Made by a program: the position numbers and the translations under genes. 64,000 nucleotides of DNA from Trematomus loennbergii (Eukaryota > Chordata > Actinopteri > Perciformes > Nototheniidae). Shown piece after piece: positions 1 to 12,099 of this stretch (position 1 is its first letter; the number at the start of each line of letters is the position of its first letter). The DNA is taken from NCBI GenBank assembly GCA_012861695.1, contig JAAOOA010000086.1:7221885-7285884 (forward strand). Reading direction: 5' to 3'. The notes beneath the pieces are model-generated. The model searched no databases, was not told the DNA's origin, and saw nothing but the letters and a program-made list of their open reading frames with translations.

Positions 1-2430
1 ACCTCATCAACTCTCGGTGTGTGAACACGTGTGTGTGTGTTGGAAGCTTATTTAATGCGGGCCATGGCGTGATCAAAGTTTACACTGCCAATGTTTGCCA
101 TCGATGTACGTGGTCGATAACAAACTGCATTTTCAATAGACAATGAGTCGTGGTGCTGCATGACAAACGGCACTCAGGCGACATTGAAAAGCGTCTGGGA
201 TTTGTTTCAGGAACAGAAATCTGATTAAGGGTTAAGAGTTATGAGCATCCCAGAAAGGGTAGAGAAGATGGATTATCTAAAGATAGATGCAGAATTAATG
301 TTGATAGAGAGAACACACTCCTTGACCTTTGCTTCCTCCTAACATCCCTCAACAGGCAGAAATCCTCATCACCTATCCTCATCATTAACACCTTTTCTTA
401 CAACAGTTTCTGCAACAACTGAGTTTCCATCTTCTTTTTTAAATCAGCAGGTGGAATCAAGACAGAAAAAAAGATCCCAATGGAAATGCCACACACAAAA
501 AAAAAAGCTAAATATAGTCCCTGGAAAAGTTGGGCTACTGATCAGGTAAAGGTACACACTCTTTGTTTAAATGGTACAATTACAGACCTAGTTTTTACTT
601 TTTAAAATGGCTGCCCGCCACCCGAAATACCCAAATATGAGGAATTAAAAGTTTCTCCTTTGTCAGACACTGTTGATACCCATGAGTCCTTTCACTTGTT
701 CATAAAACCTAACCAATGCATAAATAACTTCCCTACGTGGGTTACTTCTTGTTACATGCAGTCTTTTTAACGCAAACGTCCATCTTCACAGGAAACAATT
801 TTGTTAGGTTAGGAAGAATTCAGGGTTCTGGTTTGAAATAACTACGAAAATGAACCAGTTACGTGAGAAATATTGTAAGTGAAATTAGAGAAGTTACGTG
901 AGAAATAAGTCAACCTTTTAGTTCCATAACTTTGGAAGTGGCCAGCACTGATATTTATGTGACGAATCAACCAAATCTGGTCTCATGCGGGACCCAAACA
1001 GCTTCCTCTTTTATAAAATAACTTTTAGTTTGGATACACCTACAGTATTTAACCCGAGCTCCTCTCCCCTCAGGAATTTTGACAATTTTATACTTCCTGG
1101 TTAAAATGATTTTATGGGATTAACCTGAATTACAGTATATCACTTGTCCTGGGTATAGCTACAAAGTGTATGAGAACCATACTGCCTGTCTTGGTAAAAA
1201 ACAGGGAGTAGTGATAACTAAGGGCGGAGGTTAGGGGTAGTGGATGGAGGTCTTTTTTTTTTTTAGCATTTAGCAACCAAAACATCCATGAGCAGCAGGA
1301 GTGATTCTCAGTATGTTGGTTTAGAGCGGCTTTTCAAATCTCCTGCATGCAGGTTGCTTTAGTGGTGATTCAATACACCCACATGCACTTCCTGTCAATG
1401 GCGGGCTCAACGCATCCTCCTCTGATGCTATACACACACCGAGACCTTAGAGAACTGCACCGTGCACTTTCCTTCACCTCCATTAGATTCCCTCTTTATC
1501 TAAAATGCAGCTCGATTTCCTCATCAACAAGTCAGCCCTGGGTCCTGCTGGAGTTAGTGGAATATTTATGCTAATTATGAAACATTTATATTGTTAAATC
1601 AATAGCCTCATATTGTAGCATTGCTTTTTAGATAAAAAAAAAAATGAGTGGGTGGGAATTCAATGGAGCACAAAGCACAGCAGACCTTCACTCGTCCTGT
1701 TTCTGGCCATTTCTCACTTCATCACCTGGTAGCAAAATACCCCAAATCTACAGATATAATGCTATTATCTAAGTGACACTCAAGCGGTGTGAAATTGCTA
1801 TGTATCACATGCAATTTAAATGAAAGTGAAACAACAATCCCTGTCTAAAGCACCCCATTACTCTCTCTTATCAAAGCTCCAGTGTGTGGGCATATTAGCC
1901 ATCAGTGAAAACACTTTGTGCCCAAAGCCTGTACTTCATTGTCTCTCCCTGTGCACAACATGGGCGGAAAAACACAGATTTGACCAAAAAAATTAAAGAA
2001 GTTATTCCTAAGGCAAACATTGTTATTTTAAATCACATGTCACATGGGGACATACAACTTGAAGCATCAAATCAACTTAAGCAAGAGGCAAGGAATTGTT
2101 TAGATTCATTTAGTCTGAGTCTGCATTTACTCTGGGGCACAGGGTGGTGATCTAATTTCAGAGAAGATTACAAAATGTATCTTAAGATTTCTATTAGAAA
2201 TCATGCGATCAGATAAAGGTAAAACAACGTTTGGCATAGCTGAGGGTATCTTATGGACCAAAAAGCTGATGATTTAACAAAATCAACAGTTGTTAAATCC
2301 AGGGATGGTGATATAACCAATTGTGTTCAACATTACGTGAGTGGATGGTACAATATGCAGTATCCAGCCCCAGACACTTTCTACGCTGCTATGGACAATC
2401 GTATGCACTGATATGCCTTTGTGTGGATAT
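1..2430. other. Unique A+T-rich sequence, no gene seen
   Basis: No exon, RNA gene or complete repeat recognised. Short open frames (1347-1574, 1905-2150) lack domains and splice context that would make them credible. Confidence 0.5.
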
Positions 2431-2539
2431 GTATGTATGTGTCTGTTGATTATGTATGTGTATATATATATGTATATACATAGTTGTATACATATTTTTA
2501 TATATGTATATTTGTATTTTTGTTGGAAACAGTATTTCG

Positions 2540-2600
2540 ATCTCTCAGTCTGTACACAAAAACTGACAGATTGACAATAAAGTTGACTTTGACTGACTTG
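2540..2600 (+). repeat. LINE-like 3' tail
   Basis: GATTGACAATAAAGTTGACT followed by TTGACTGACTTGA resembles the terminal AATAAA plus short-repeat tail of fish LINEs. A TA/TG-rich stretch lies upstream (2440-2520). No coding part is visible. Confidence 0.4.
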
Positions 2601-2604
2601 ATAC

Positions 2605-2965
2605 TTGTGTCAATTGGATCAATACAAGAGATTAAGTTATAACAGAGAATAAGGGCCACAGTTATAGGATTCAAAACCAGAATGGAACATTTTTAAATCT
2701 TAAGGCTGATTGAATGGCTGCCTCAGACTTTAAAACATTTTTTTGACATCAACAAAAAATCACAGTAACTTTTTGAGTTTAAAGAAAGTGTTTTGCTACA
2801 TACCCCTGCAGCTACGTGAATGAACGGCACAATCATGTTCAGCAACTGAATTGTGCTGCCACACACACAGATACACAAAACAATTGACATACTTCCTTTC
2901 ATTCAGCCTGTTTCTCTCCCTGAATTCCTGGCCACATACAGTTAGTCTATAAATAGACTCAGTGT
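2605..2965. other. Unique sequence, nothing seen
   Basis: A+T-rich, no recognisable feature. Confidence 0.5.
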
Positions 2966-2968
2966 TGG

Positions 2969-3225
2969 ATGGAAGGTGGGAAGCAGGAGGGAAGACGACA
3001 AAGGATCAGAGAATCAGTGGGAAAGGAAACAAGAGAGGAGAGGGAGCAACAACAAAAAAATGGAAAACAGAGAGGAGCTCGGAGGGGAAGCATTGAAGGA
3101 GGAGAGCAGGGTTCGAGGGTGAGGAGTGATAACCGAAGAAGAGAAGAAGGAATGAGGAGGAGGAGGAGGAGGAGGAGGGGAGTGTTAGCGGCCTGGGGAG
3201 AAGCGGAAGAGATTTTAAAGGTCTA
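2969..3225 (+). repeat. Purine-rich tract with GGA repeat
   Basis: About 250 bp strongly biased to A/G on the plus strand, including seven or so GGA units at 3153-3177. It creates open frames on both strands that are only low-complexity Arg/Glu/Gly or Ser/Phe/Leu. Confidence 0.8.
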
Positions 3226-3229
3226 AACA

Positions 3230-4110
3230 CTCCCGAGGGAGGTCATGAGTGACACTGGAACAACAACTGCCTCTCAGTTAACCTCCTTATTCAGTTTTAT
3301 TCTTATTTTCACATAACTTTCCTGATACTTTTTCTCTCTAATTGTCTTCTTCGCTGCATGTTAACACCTTCTCTCTTCTTGTATGCATCTTATGTTCATC
3401 CTTCAGCCCTTCATCAGACTACTGCACTCTGTACTTTTTTCTCGCAATCTGTGTCTCACTTATTCTCTCCTGCACTGCCAACAAGAATAATGCCCCTGTT
3501 GCTTTGACCTTCCTTTACAATAACACCTATTTCCCCCAATCCCCCTCCCTCCCTCTTCTTCCAACTCAGAGTCACAAACAGTGGCATTAGAGTGCCGTCT
3601 CGCATCGACTCTGTAAAGACAAACTGACACACAGGAGTTCACACAGAAATACGAATGAGCAACATGTGGCCCTGAAAAAATGAAATGCCGAAATGACAAG
3701 TACACAGAAATGACTGCAATCAGCGAGCAGTTATGATGAATAAAAAAGAAATGATTATAATCTTAGAATTAGAGGCTAAAAGCTTCTTTATTCCTTTCCA
3801 GCAAAGTACTTCAGAAAAGAGGTATGAGAGCAGGAGTAAGAGAGAGGAGGAGAAATTAAAGGTGAGTGGGAGCTAAAAAAACTGAAGGAAAAAGCTCTAT
3901 GAGATTTGGCAAAATGGAATAGTTTGTTACACATTCAAGCTGATTGTACGCATAAACTACATATTTTTCACATTGGTGAAATATTAGTTTCTAAGGTTAA
4001 TCATGCAATTTAGTCAACCAACAGGGAAAATGTTTACTATTTTGCTGGTAGCCTTAGCCATTATTTCATTATCATGACACAAATCTATAAATGCTAAAAT
4101 CCCAAGGTTC
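3230..4110. other. Unique sequence, no gene seen
   Basis: A pyrimidine-rich patch lies at 3530-3570. No domain or RNA is recognised. Confidence 0.5.
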
Positions 4111-4111
4111 C

Positions 4112-5200
4112 CTAAAAGGGTTAAATTAATAATCTTTTTTCTCAAAGCAATGATAAACCTGTGAGTTGGATGTAGAAAAGTCAGAATCAATATAGATTTT
4201 TTTTATTTTAAAGTAAATTCAGATTGAACATAGTAAAGAAATGTAAATTATAGTGTCCGTCCAAAAGAAAAACATTACTTATAGTGAAAACCACCCTTGG
4301 ATGATGGGTTAGTAGACAAAAAGCTTTAGGAATCCAAACTATAACATATAATAAGTACCCTGTATCAAGATTGATGCAAAACAAGTGACATTTGACCTTT
4401 TTAGAGAGGTTTAGCAACAAAAAAACATGTCTGGGGTCATTTGGGTGCATTTTCCATATCTCTGGCCCCCCTCGGTCGATTTTGATGATTGACACCTCTT
4501 TTTAACCGTTAGAGCCAATAGAATCGAGGGGAAGTTCCTAAAATCCATCTAAACATTACCCATTGGTGAATGAGTGATGCGTAGCCAGAATGCCCCGGAA
4601 GCCGTCATACACTCTGGTAGCTCTCATAGCAACTATATATGAAAACTACTCTTATTGACATAAATATGAAGATGGATTATCAGTAATCATTTCAGACACA
4701 TTGGATTAACCTATGGATTAACCTTCAGCAGCGTTTTTATCGTTTTAATGCCATTGAACACAACCTTTGATCAGAAACAGCAAAAGGTAAGACATTTCTC
4801 CCGTGTTTGCTCCATAAAGCTACGTGGTGTGCTGTCTGTGTTTGTTTCCCCTGTCGCGAGTTCTGATCGCTCAGTGATGATACGTATATTTCTGGAATCT
4901 GTGGAATCTCAGCTTGCTAATCGCTATGTTGTTTGTGCAGATACAATAAGTAATAAGGGTATTTTACCGTGAGTTCTGTGCTAAGTGTGTTATCATTTTT
5001 TCTCAGGGCTAATTCAGAGCCTTTGTTATTACCCTTGTGTTTCATTTAGCTAAAAATGGTTAATATTGTCTGATAGCTGAGTTTCTTCCCATTAAGTGGG
5101 TATGACACATTCATAGTTTGTTAAATATTAAGAAGCCCTCAGACGCTGTTTCTTGCAAGATGTTGCGTTTTGAACCCGGTACCGGGGGCATGGGGCTTAA
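4112..5200 (+). repeat. ~1 kb dispersed repeat, copy A (5'-truncated)
   Basis: 4112-5167 matches 49841-50855 on the same strand with many substitutions and indels. The match runs from TAAAAGGG near 4114 to TTTCTTGCAAGATGTTGCG at 5167. Copy A then continues to GGCATGGGGCTTAA (TTAA 5197-5200). Read inward this is TTAAGCCCCATGCC, which resembles the left end of copy B (TTAAGCCCTGAGCC). This suggests a TTAA-targeting transposon. Both copies keep an ATG (4748 in A) followed about 40 bases later by a splice-donor-like GTAAGA. The protein, if any, is unknown. Confidence 0.75.
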
Positions 5201-5204
5201 CTGG

Positions 5205-6990
5205 TGGCTTCTGGACGACTTCTGATTGTTTTGTGGCTTTATGATGTAATTCTTTAAGAAATGATCTACTGCAAAGCCCTTTGTTACACCCGCTGGTGAT
5301 GCAACCAGTGTTTCATGTTCCATTTATCCTTTCTCTGTGGACAAAAGGCGAAAAGTGGAGAACATTAAAGACAGTGAATCGAGAGCAGCCAGAATACAAA
5401 GGGGTTTTATAACAGAAATTGCTTAATGATCTGAATCATTGATGGTAAATGTCAGGATTTTAGTATTAGTCCCTGGCTGAAGCTGCGTTAATCGACCTAC
5501 AGGCAAAGTTTTCGAGGCTGATTGGAGATTCTTTGTGTAACTGCACATAAGTATGTGCAAGAGAGGGTTTCATTTCCCTTCCAATGCTTGAAGGGCAGTT
5601 TTAAAACAACGGAAAACGAGGGCGAAGCAAGGATGAGGATCAGAAATGATGTGCTGGACGCATTGGATGATAACTTGGCTGACGAGAACAAGTGGGACAG
5701 CGGGAAAATCATAAATAATTTCAAGAGGCTTCATCATTGTGCACTCAGTGAAATTAGCCTTCTGAGACTAGACAAGAGCCATCCAACCCACATATTTTTG
5801 GTACGTGACGTTTTCACACTGCAGAGGAACAAAAACACGCACAAACGCATGTGTGTCAGTAAAAGGGAGGCAGGTCTGATGGGATCTTTAAATGCTCTTT
5901 AAATGTATCTCCTTTGCAGAGTGCAGCTCTTACACACACACATAAGCTCAAGCACAGCGTGACCTTTTTCAAATAAATCTGCTATCAGTGCTCTCTCTGT
6001 TTGTGTGACAGATATCTTTGGATATGGAACACTTCACAACCTTATCTGCAGCTTCCCTTTTCATTTTCTGACAGCTCTGTGTGTGAGCCCTTTCTCCCCA
6101 TATGTCTCTACCCACTTAACAGATTAAAACACACACAAATGTACACAAACACACACACTTAATACACATTCTGCTGCTTGGTTTTCCGGAGTAGCATTGA
6201 GGGTAGAGGGGGGGTTGGGGAGTTAAAATGGCATTGCTCTCTAAATGATCCAGAGCAAATGAGTTTATCTCAGAGACAGCCAGCCCCCAAACCATTCGGG
6301 ATCAAACTAGGTCACACTCAGAGAGAGAAAGAGGGACAGACTGGAGGAGAAAGGAGGGAGGAAAAACAAATGAGGAAGGAAAAAGACATGGAGAAGAAGA
6401 ATAAGCAGAGAAAAAAAAGAGTTGAAGAGCGCCCCACGGTGAATTTGTCTCCTCTCTTCAATCCTCTCTAGGCCCCCTCTTGCCTCTTCTCTCTTTTCTC
6501 CGTACCATCACAGTGGAGCTGACATTTGGAGTTGTCCCCTTGCTTAAAAGAGCTGTCGCCTACCTAGTCAAATTACATCAAATCACTTGGAGGAGGGGCG
6601 CAAAGCAAGGAGCTTCAAAGGAGGTTTATACGGGACCAAGAACTGAGGAGGTTGAGAATCTGCTGTTTAAACACACAACAGAGTGAATTATTCCTTTGTG
6701 GTGTCTCTACAGTACTGTAAAGGGATTAGGCGACAGTGTGGGCACAGTGCTGTACCAGAACGCTGCTGTACTTGTACAAGGCGTAACATATTTAAAGAGT
6801 CTCAAGAGATACATCTTAATAGTGGTCCAAATATAAAGTTTTATTTTATTTACATTTTGCCAAAAGCCAAGGGGCCCACCACGTATCCCTGTGGTACTAC
6901 CTTGTCCGGGGTTTGCTGTGTGCCAATAAGCCTGTCATGTACAGTAGCATGTTGTTTTTACATTTGTTGAACCACACATTTATCTGTACT
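5205..6990. other. Unique sequence with one uncharacterised 126-codon frame
   Basis: The frame 5522-5899 (+) has a fairly non-repetitive middle (NDVLDALDDNLADENKW) but no recognised domain. It lacks supporting splice or promoter context and sits just past a repeat copy. I regard it as more likely part of the neighbouring repeat or chance than a gene. A purine patch lies at 6315-6425. Confidence 0.4.
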
Positions 6991-6998
6991 TACAATTT

Positions 6999-7230
6999 AG
7001 ATATTCATCATAGATTTTATACTAGCGAAAATTGTAATTACAGATATTCACAATAACATTCTCACCAGATGAAATTGTATTTTAAGATATCTACAACTTT
7101 GATTGTACTAGTCAAAACTACATTTAAAAGTAAGAGTGGCTCTTTTAACATTTAATAACTAGACCAGATATATTTTGCAGATATCTTTATTTAAATTGTT
7201 CGTGGTCAAAAATGCTTTTTAGATATCCGC
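6999..7230 (+). repeat. Degenerate ~43-bp phased repeat (AGATATC motif)
   Basis: AGATAT[TC] begins at 6999, 7042, 7085, 7179 and 7221, giving steps of 43, 43, 94 and 42. Related flanking words such as AATTACAG and TCTACAA also recur. This looks like a decayed minisatellite. Confidence 0.5.
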
Positions 7231-7234
7231 TTTA

Positions 7235-8045
7235 ACTTTCTTGTTTCTTCATGTCATTTTTTCCAAATATTTTATTGGGGGCTTTCAATTTTAGATGTAA
7301 CATTATAAAACGTTTTTCTTACGATGAACAACTCACATTAAACTTAACTACACTCTTATTTTTTGCTATTGATCATTTTTATTTTATTTTAGATACTGTA
7401 TACATTATATTAGAGTCGACAATTCAAAAATGTTATATGGTAATTAATTAATTATTCAGACAGACAGTACAGGAAAAACATATTTTTAAATTTCGAATTG
7501 AAATACCAAAAAGAATATGTACTCTATGTACTATGAACATAAATATTGACATATGTCTCCTATAAAGCATCTTGCGATACCTAATTTCTAAGCTCTGAAT
7601 GTTCTGAACCAGCAGTGGCAGGTTTGGTCAAAAAAAGCTGCATGTATTTAAAAGTAATGAAAAATTGATTTAGAATTTCACTCTTAGCAGTTGAAAGATG
7701 CATTGTTATTATTACCAGCCATCCTGCTCAGGTATTGCAGGATTTAGCTATTATGATGGGTGTGGACATGTGAAAAGGCATTTTGTATGTGTGTGTATTT
7801 TTGATTACATTTTTGTATCTCTACAAACTGTACTCATTGTCTAAAAAGGTTAAGTTATTAAAATAATGACATATAATATATATAATATTTGTCTTAGTTT
7901 TTTTAAAGGGCTCAGTGTTAGTTAGGAGCTACTACTTTTAGGATTTAAAAACAAAGAGAAAGAGTAATTGTCCCTGATATTCAAGTTAAAATCAGGTAAA
8001 AGAAAATTATTGAGGATATCAGAGTCAGACTATAAACAATATGAC
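7235..8045. other. Very A+T-rich sequence, nothing seen
   Basis: No gene or classified repeat recognised. Confidence 0.5.
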
Positions 8046-9373
8046 TTAAAGGGCCCATGTCATGGCCATTTCCACTGATCATAATTACATTGTTGAGGTA
8101 TACTAAAATAGATTTATACTGTGCAATTTTCCAAACTCACATTGGTTTCGCATACAGCATCTCTGTCAAGCATGTGTATTCAGCAGTATTCACTCTCTCC
8201 ACTAAACGACTCGTTGGAGCTCTTGCCCCCCCCTCCCTGTGAGCCTAGTGTGCTCCGATTGGTCAGCTCGGCCACTCTGTTCTGATTAGTCAACCACCAG
8301 AGAGGCTCCGCCCGCTTTTTTCGGGGAACATCAGTGTAATAATGGCGTCGGTACAGCTGATATTTTATACTAACTAACCGAACTGAACCTACAACTGTTG
8401 TTATAGAAGAGTGTGACGGCCCCAGGGCCTTTGTGCAGGTGTGTTGCAGGGCTTACGGTGGGGTGGAGCTGAAGAGGGTAATCAGCGCGATCACGGACAC
8501 CTCCGTAGCCGGTGCTATTAATCCCAGCGGCCCGGAGTCTCTCTCCAAAGCGGCTGCAGAAGGAAACTCAGCGATCCTCTCCCCTCGACCACCTATCTCT
8601 GCATTTACCACAATAAATGTGCCGTGGTTTTGTAAACTCGTGTATGTCTCCTTGCCTTTCCGTTGTGGCCTACGAGCCGGTCATAACAAAGAGTAAGTTA
8701 TTTTTACCTGTAATAAACTACTACTGTTTGATGAGAAATCAAATCATGGTTTGCTATATATGAATGATATGTTATAGGGCAAATAATTCAGGGAAGAAAG
8801 GATAGGCCTACTAAGTATTTCCATTAAACTTTATTTTTAGAAATGTACAAAATGAACATAAATATACATATATACACACGGTATATCATCCATTCCTCCT
8901 CGCATCTTGCCTGCGCACAGCCGGTGCGGTGCCTTTTAGCACGAGGCCTCAGTAGTAGTAGAAGTCCCGTCCCCGTCATGGATTGTCCGCCAGGATCTGG
9001 CTGGACGAAATCAAATGCAAATCACAAAATATTAGAGAAACTTAGTTGTTTTAGATTCGTTAGTAGTAGTTGTGGTAGGAGTGTAATGAACAGCTTGCCT
9101 GCTAATATGCTAACCTAGCTTTGTTTACCTTGGTAGCTAACACGATATGAACGTTAGCTTGGAAAGGCAACTATAATGCAGTGTAATAAAACTACTATGA
9201 ACAAAAGCTAGTGGTTCATATTAGGCTAGCAATAACGTGTTTATAATTGCAATCGTATACGGGTATTCTGCTACGTTCGGTCATACAATGTAACTTGCAT
9301 GAATACATTGTTTTGCGCTAGCATACAGCTAGCCTCGTTAGCTATACATGCAGTATATGTACTGTCACAATGT

Positions 9374-9745
9374 ACGGTAAATCACCCGGAGTATACTGTA
9401 TGAGTATTCCGTGTGTGTGACTGCAGACATTCTCCTGCCATGACAAACATGTAAGGCCATCTGCTGACATTGTAGTTGATATATTTAAACGCTAGCAACG
9501 TAGCATCACAAAAATGTTTTTCCGACCAAACCTAGCTCTAGCTCCGTGTGTTAGATCGGTTGCATACACGCTACGCCAGCTATAATGTAATTACGTTTCG
9601 CGACTGACCGCACGGCAAATCACCCGGAGTATACTGTCAATAGGTATTTTGTGTGTGAATGCAGACATTCTCCTGCTATGAGATACATGTATGCAAGGCC
9701 ATCTGCTGATATTAGAGTTGATATATGGAAACTCTAGCAACTTAG
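9374..9745. repeat. Tandem duplication, ~238-bp offset, inside the 2.2-kb element
   Basis: The block starting ACGGTAAATCACCCGGAGTA at 9374 recurs from 9612 as ACGGCAAATCACCCGGAGTA. Both are followed by GCAGACATTCTCCTGC, AAGGCCATCTGCTGA and AGTTGATATAT in the same order. The two units differ by several substitutions and small indels. Confidence 0.85.
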
Positions 9746-10013
9746 TTAGCACAGTTAGCACTGTGTCAATGGCTTAGCAGTCCAACACAGTTTACACATT
9801 TAAACAGTCTTGTTTGATAAATACACAAATAACAATGCAAACTTACAGGTTGTGTACCCGGATCTTCCCCTGCTCCAAACGGTCCAAACAAGCTGTGCAT
9901 ATCCGGCCTCAAACTGGGCAATGTTTTGGAAGCTTTCGTCTGTGAAATGCCGGTTCTTCGAACCTCTGGAGGAACACGCCGCTGCTGGTGTGGCCATAGC
10001 TCTTCGGGATTGG

Positions 10014-10066
10014 TCCATTTCGTTCCGGGTACCGCATGACATCAGGCGGTACCCGGAACTAAATGG
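10014..10066. repeat. Perfect 14-bp-arm hairpin inside the 2.2-kb element
   Basis: GTTCCGGGTACCGC (10022-10035) and GCGGTACCCGGAAC (10046-10059) are exact reverse complements around the loop ATGACATCAG. The pairing extends outward through CCATTT / AAATGG after a 2-bp mismatch. Confidence 0.85.
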
Positions 10067-10259
10067 AAGATCAAATGGGCAGTGACGTATCTCCAACGAG
10101 GCGTTTTGGGGAGGTATTTTCTGTGTTAGAGTTTTACTCGCTACAGGGTGTACTTTGAGGGTTTTGACTCTGCACACCGTTTACATGCATAAAAACCTTC
10201 ATAACACACAAGGGGACGGGTAATAACCGGAAAAGCATGACATGGGAGCTTTAAAGAAT

Positions 10260-10850
10260 TTCTTAGTTGAACCTATTATCTTTTAATTAAGCTATAGCTT
10301 TACTTACCATTCGTACTCTTTCTTTGAAACGTCTGAAGCAAAAGTCAGATTTGTTGATATCAAAAATATTGCAGACTTGAAATGAACTGTTACTGTTGAT
10401 ATGCATTCTCTTTGGCCGAGTTTTTTCTCCATTGCAAGTTGATAACAAAGAGATCAGACCCGAGTCACACTGAATATCTGACTCTGTGTGCCAACTTTGT
10501 GCAGATTCATCCTCTCCTCTTTAGCTTTTGACTCTGGCAGGTATGACAAAGAGCTCCGGAGTCAATTTGGCACTCAATAGCAGCTGGCTGAGCAGCACAC
10601 TTTCGAGGTTAAGCTGCTGGGGTATTACCCGCACGGAAATATGAAAATGCAAAAGTGGGTTGTAATAATTGAAGGACTCGGGGTGCGTTCAATATCAACT
10701 GACGCCATGAAAGTTGGAATGTCCGCGAGAATGGAGGAAATATCGGTTATATGAAGCGCTCCACGGGTTATTTCGAGCGTTAGGAATATATTCAAGAGCT
10801 ATTTTGCCCAGGTCTGCAGCCAAGGGAGCATTTTTAATATTCAACCTACT
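10260..10850. other. Unique sequence, nothing seen
   Basis: No feature recognised between the 2.2-kb element and the first CA/GT cluster. Confidence 0.5.
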
Positions 10851-10998
10851 TCACTGCACACACACACGCACACACACACACACATGTCACATCAAGCCAC
10901 TTCAAACATACTTCACGCTACAACTTCAGGTCCCACAGGCCCAAATCGGGGTCATGTTCTCCTGACAGCCAATCATCACACCCTGAGTGAGAACCCGT

Positions 10999-11071
10999 GT
11001 GTGTGTGTGTGTGTATGTGTGTGTGTGGGTGACACTCCCTATCACTGGGACTCAGACCATGTTTATATGCA

Positions 11072-11140
<69 letters not shown>

Positions 11141-11177
11141 TGTGCGTGTGTGTGTGTGTGTGCGTGTGTGTGTGTGC
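10999..11177 (+). repeat. GT microsatellite cluster
   Basis: Two GT arrays (10999-11030 and 11073-11177) separated by ~40 bp. The second has TGGTGT and GCGTGT interruptions. A short CA run (10857-10884) lies just upstream. Confidence 0.96.
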
Positions 11178-11610
11178 AAGTGAGAGGAAAATAAGCAGTA
11201 CAGCCAATCATCGACAGCCAATCATTCAGAAAGCTATTTGGACACCTGGGTGCCCCGGCAATGCCATAGCAACAGCAGCTGTCTGTTACCAGGTAACTGT
11301 GCATAAGCAATGAGGTCTGGGGTGCAGGTGAGAGCAGAGAGGCATTGTGGGAGAAGCAGGGGTCATGAGGGGGGCATAAACACAGGAGAGGGTGGAAGGT
11401 CAAACATGCAGACAGGTGCCGTGTGGGGCTCTGAAGATTGAAACTAGTTGACGTATACGCTTCCTGTTTCCCCTTATTATAATCAATCTGAGGCTTCTGT
11501 TTTAAGGAATGACCTAACCACTTTTTGTAATAAAGTAAATGGAGAGCATAATGTACCTACATTTGATTGATTTTGCTAACTTATAATTTAACTTATGAGG
11601 CTATATACCT

Positions 11611-11687
11611 CACTTCTAGCGAGTGGGCCAGCCCTTCGTATATTTTTCTGTATGTGGTCCTCTGTGAAAAAAGTTTGGACACCCCTG
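11611..11687 (+). repeat. hAT-like transposon end fragment
   Basis: The segment finishes GAAAAAAGTTTGGACACCCC plus TG. Reversed, this is CAGGGGTGTCCAAACTTTTT, an end I know from hAT (Charlie/Tip100-type) elements. Only about 75 bp remain. Confidence 0.5.
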
Positions 11688-11785
11688 GCATATGGCATAC
11701 ACACTTACTGACTTACACCCTTTTAGATGGTCTGTCGCATTTAAAATGTCTGGGGACTGGGTATTACACTGATGACTGCAACAGA

Positions 11786-11809
11786 GTGTGTGTGTGTGTG
11801 CGTGTGCGT

Positions 11810-11842
<33 letters not shown>

Positions 11843-11843
11843 C
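11786..11843 (+). repeat. GT/GC-GT microsatellite, ~58 bp
   Basis: GT array with a phased GTGCGT segment in the middle (11800-11822). Confidence 0.95.
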
Positions 11844-11984
11844 ACGCAGAGCATTGAAGCCTGTGTACCAAAAGCCTCCTTATGTCAACTGTATGAAGGA
11901 CAAATCGCAGGTTGCTAGCCATTTGCTGTCCGCTCTGCTACACTGCCAGGCTCGCCTCAATTTCACAGATGATGCCAATTTTTT

Positions 11985-12095
11985 GATTAGCTGGTAGTTA
12001 AACTCTGCCGTCCACTTAAAAGTAGCACTTCAGAAACCAAAGGGTGACACCATGGAGACTATATCCCTATTTTATAGAGTCTATGGTCATGACAT
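11985..12095 (+). repeat. Fish dispersed repeat fragment (ends in TCTATGG)
   Basis: CACTTCAGAAACCAAAGGGT and GACACCATGGAGACTATATC lead to TTTTATAGAGTCTATGG. This is a recurring teleost repeat ending as I remember it. Confidence 0.4.
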
Positions 12096-12099
12096 ACGG

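Larger units (their letters stand above)
8050..10250 (-). mobile_element. TTAA-flanked DNA transposon, 2.2 kb (Kolobok- or piggyBac-like target site)
   Basis: The element is flanked by TTAA at 8046-8049 and 10251-10254. Its ends are AGGGCCCATGTCATG and CATGACATGGGAGCT. The first ~190 bp matches the reverse complement of the right end of 22024-22631, and the last ~110 bp matches the reverse complement of that element's left end, so the two are relatives in opposite orientation. The interior is different and long. It has a GATTGGTCAG CCAAT-type box near 8260, an ATG near 8342, an 87-codon open frame (8433-8693) ending at AAAGAGTAAGT (splice-donor-like), a 238-bp tandem duplication and a GC-rich hairpin. 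No transposase domain is recognisable. TTAA targets are used by Kolobok and piggyBac elements, and I cannot choose between them with certainty. Confidence 0.8.

Noticed and set aside
2969..3230. Arg/Glu-rich plus frame and Ser/Leu-rich minus frame
   Set aside because: Products of a purine-rich low-complexity tract with a GGA repeat.
5522..5902. 126-codon frame with non-repetitive middle
   Set aside because: No recognised domain, no clear exon boundaries, and it lies next to a dispersed repeat copy. Could be transposon-derived, but I cannot support a gene.
9800..10177. 125-codon minus-strand frame and its plus-strand shadow
   Set aside because: Sits in the end of the 2.2-kb TTAA element over the GC hairpin. 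No domain; overlapping frames on both strands suggest low stop density only.
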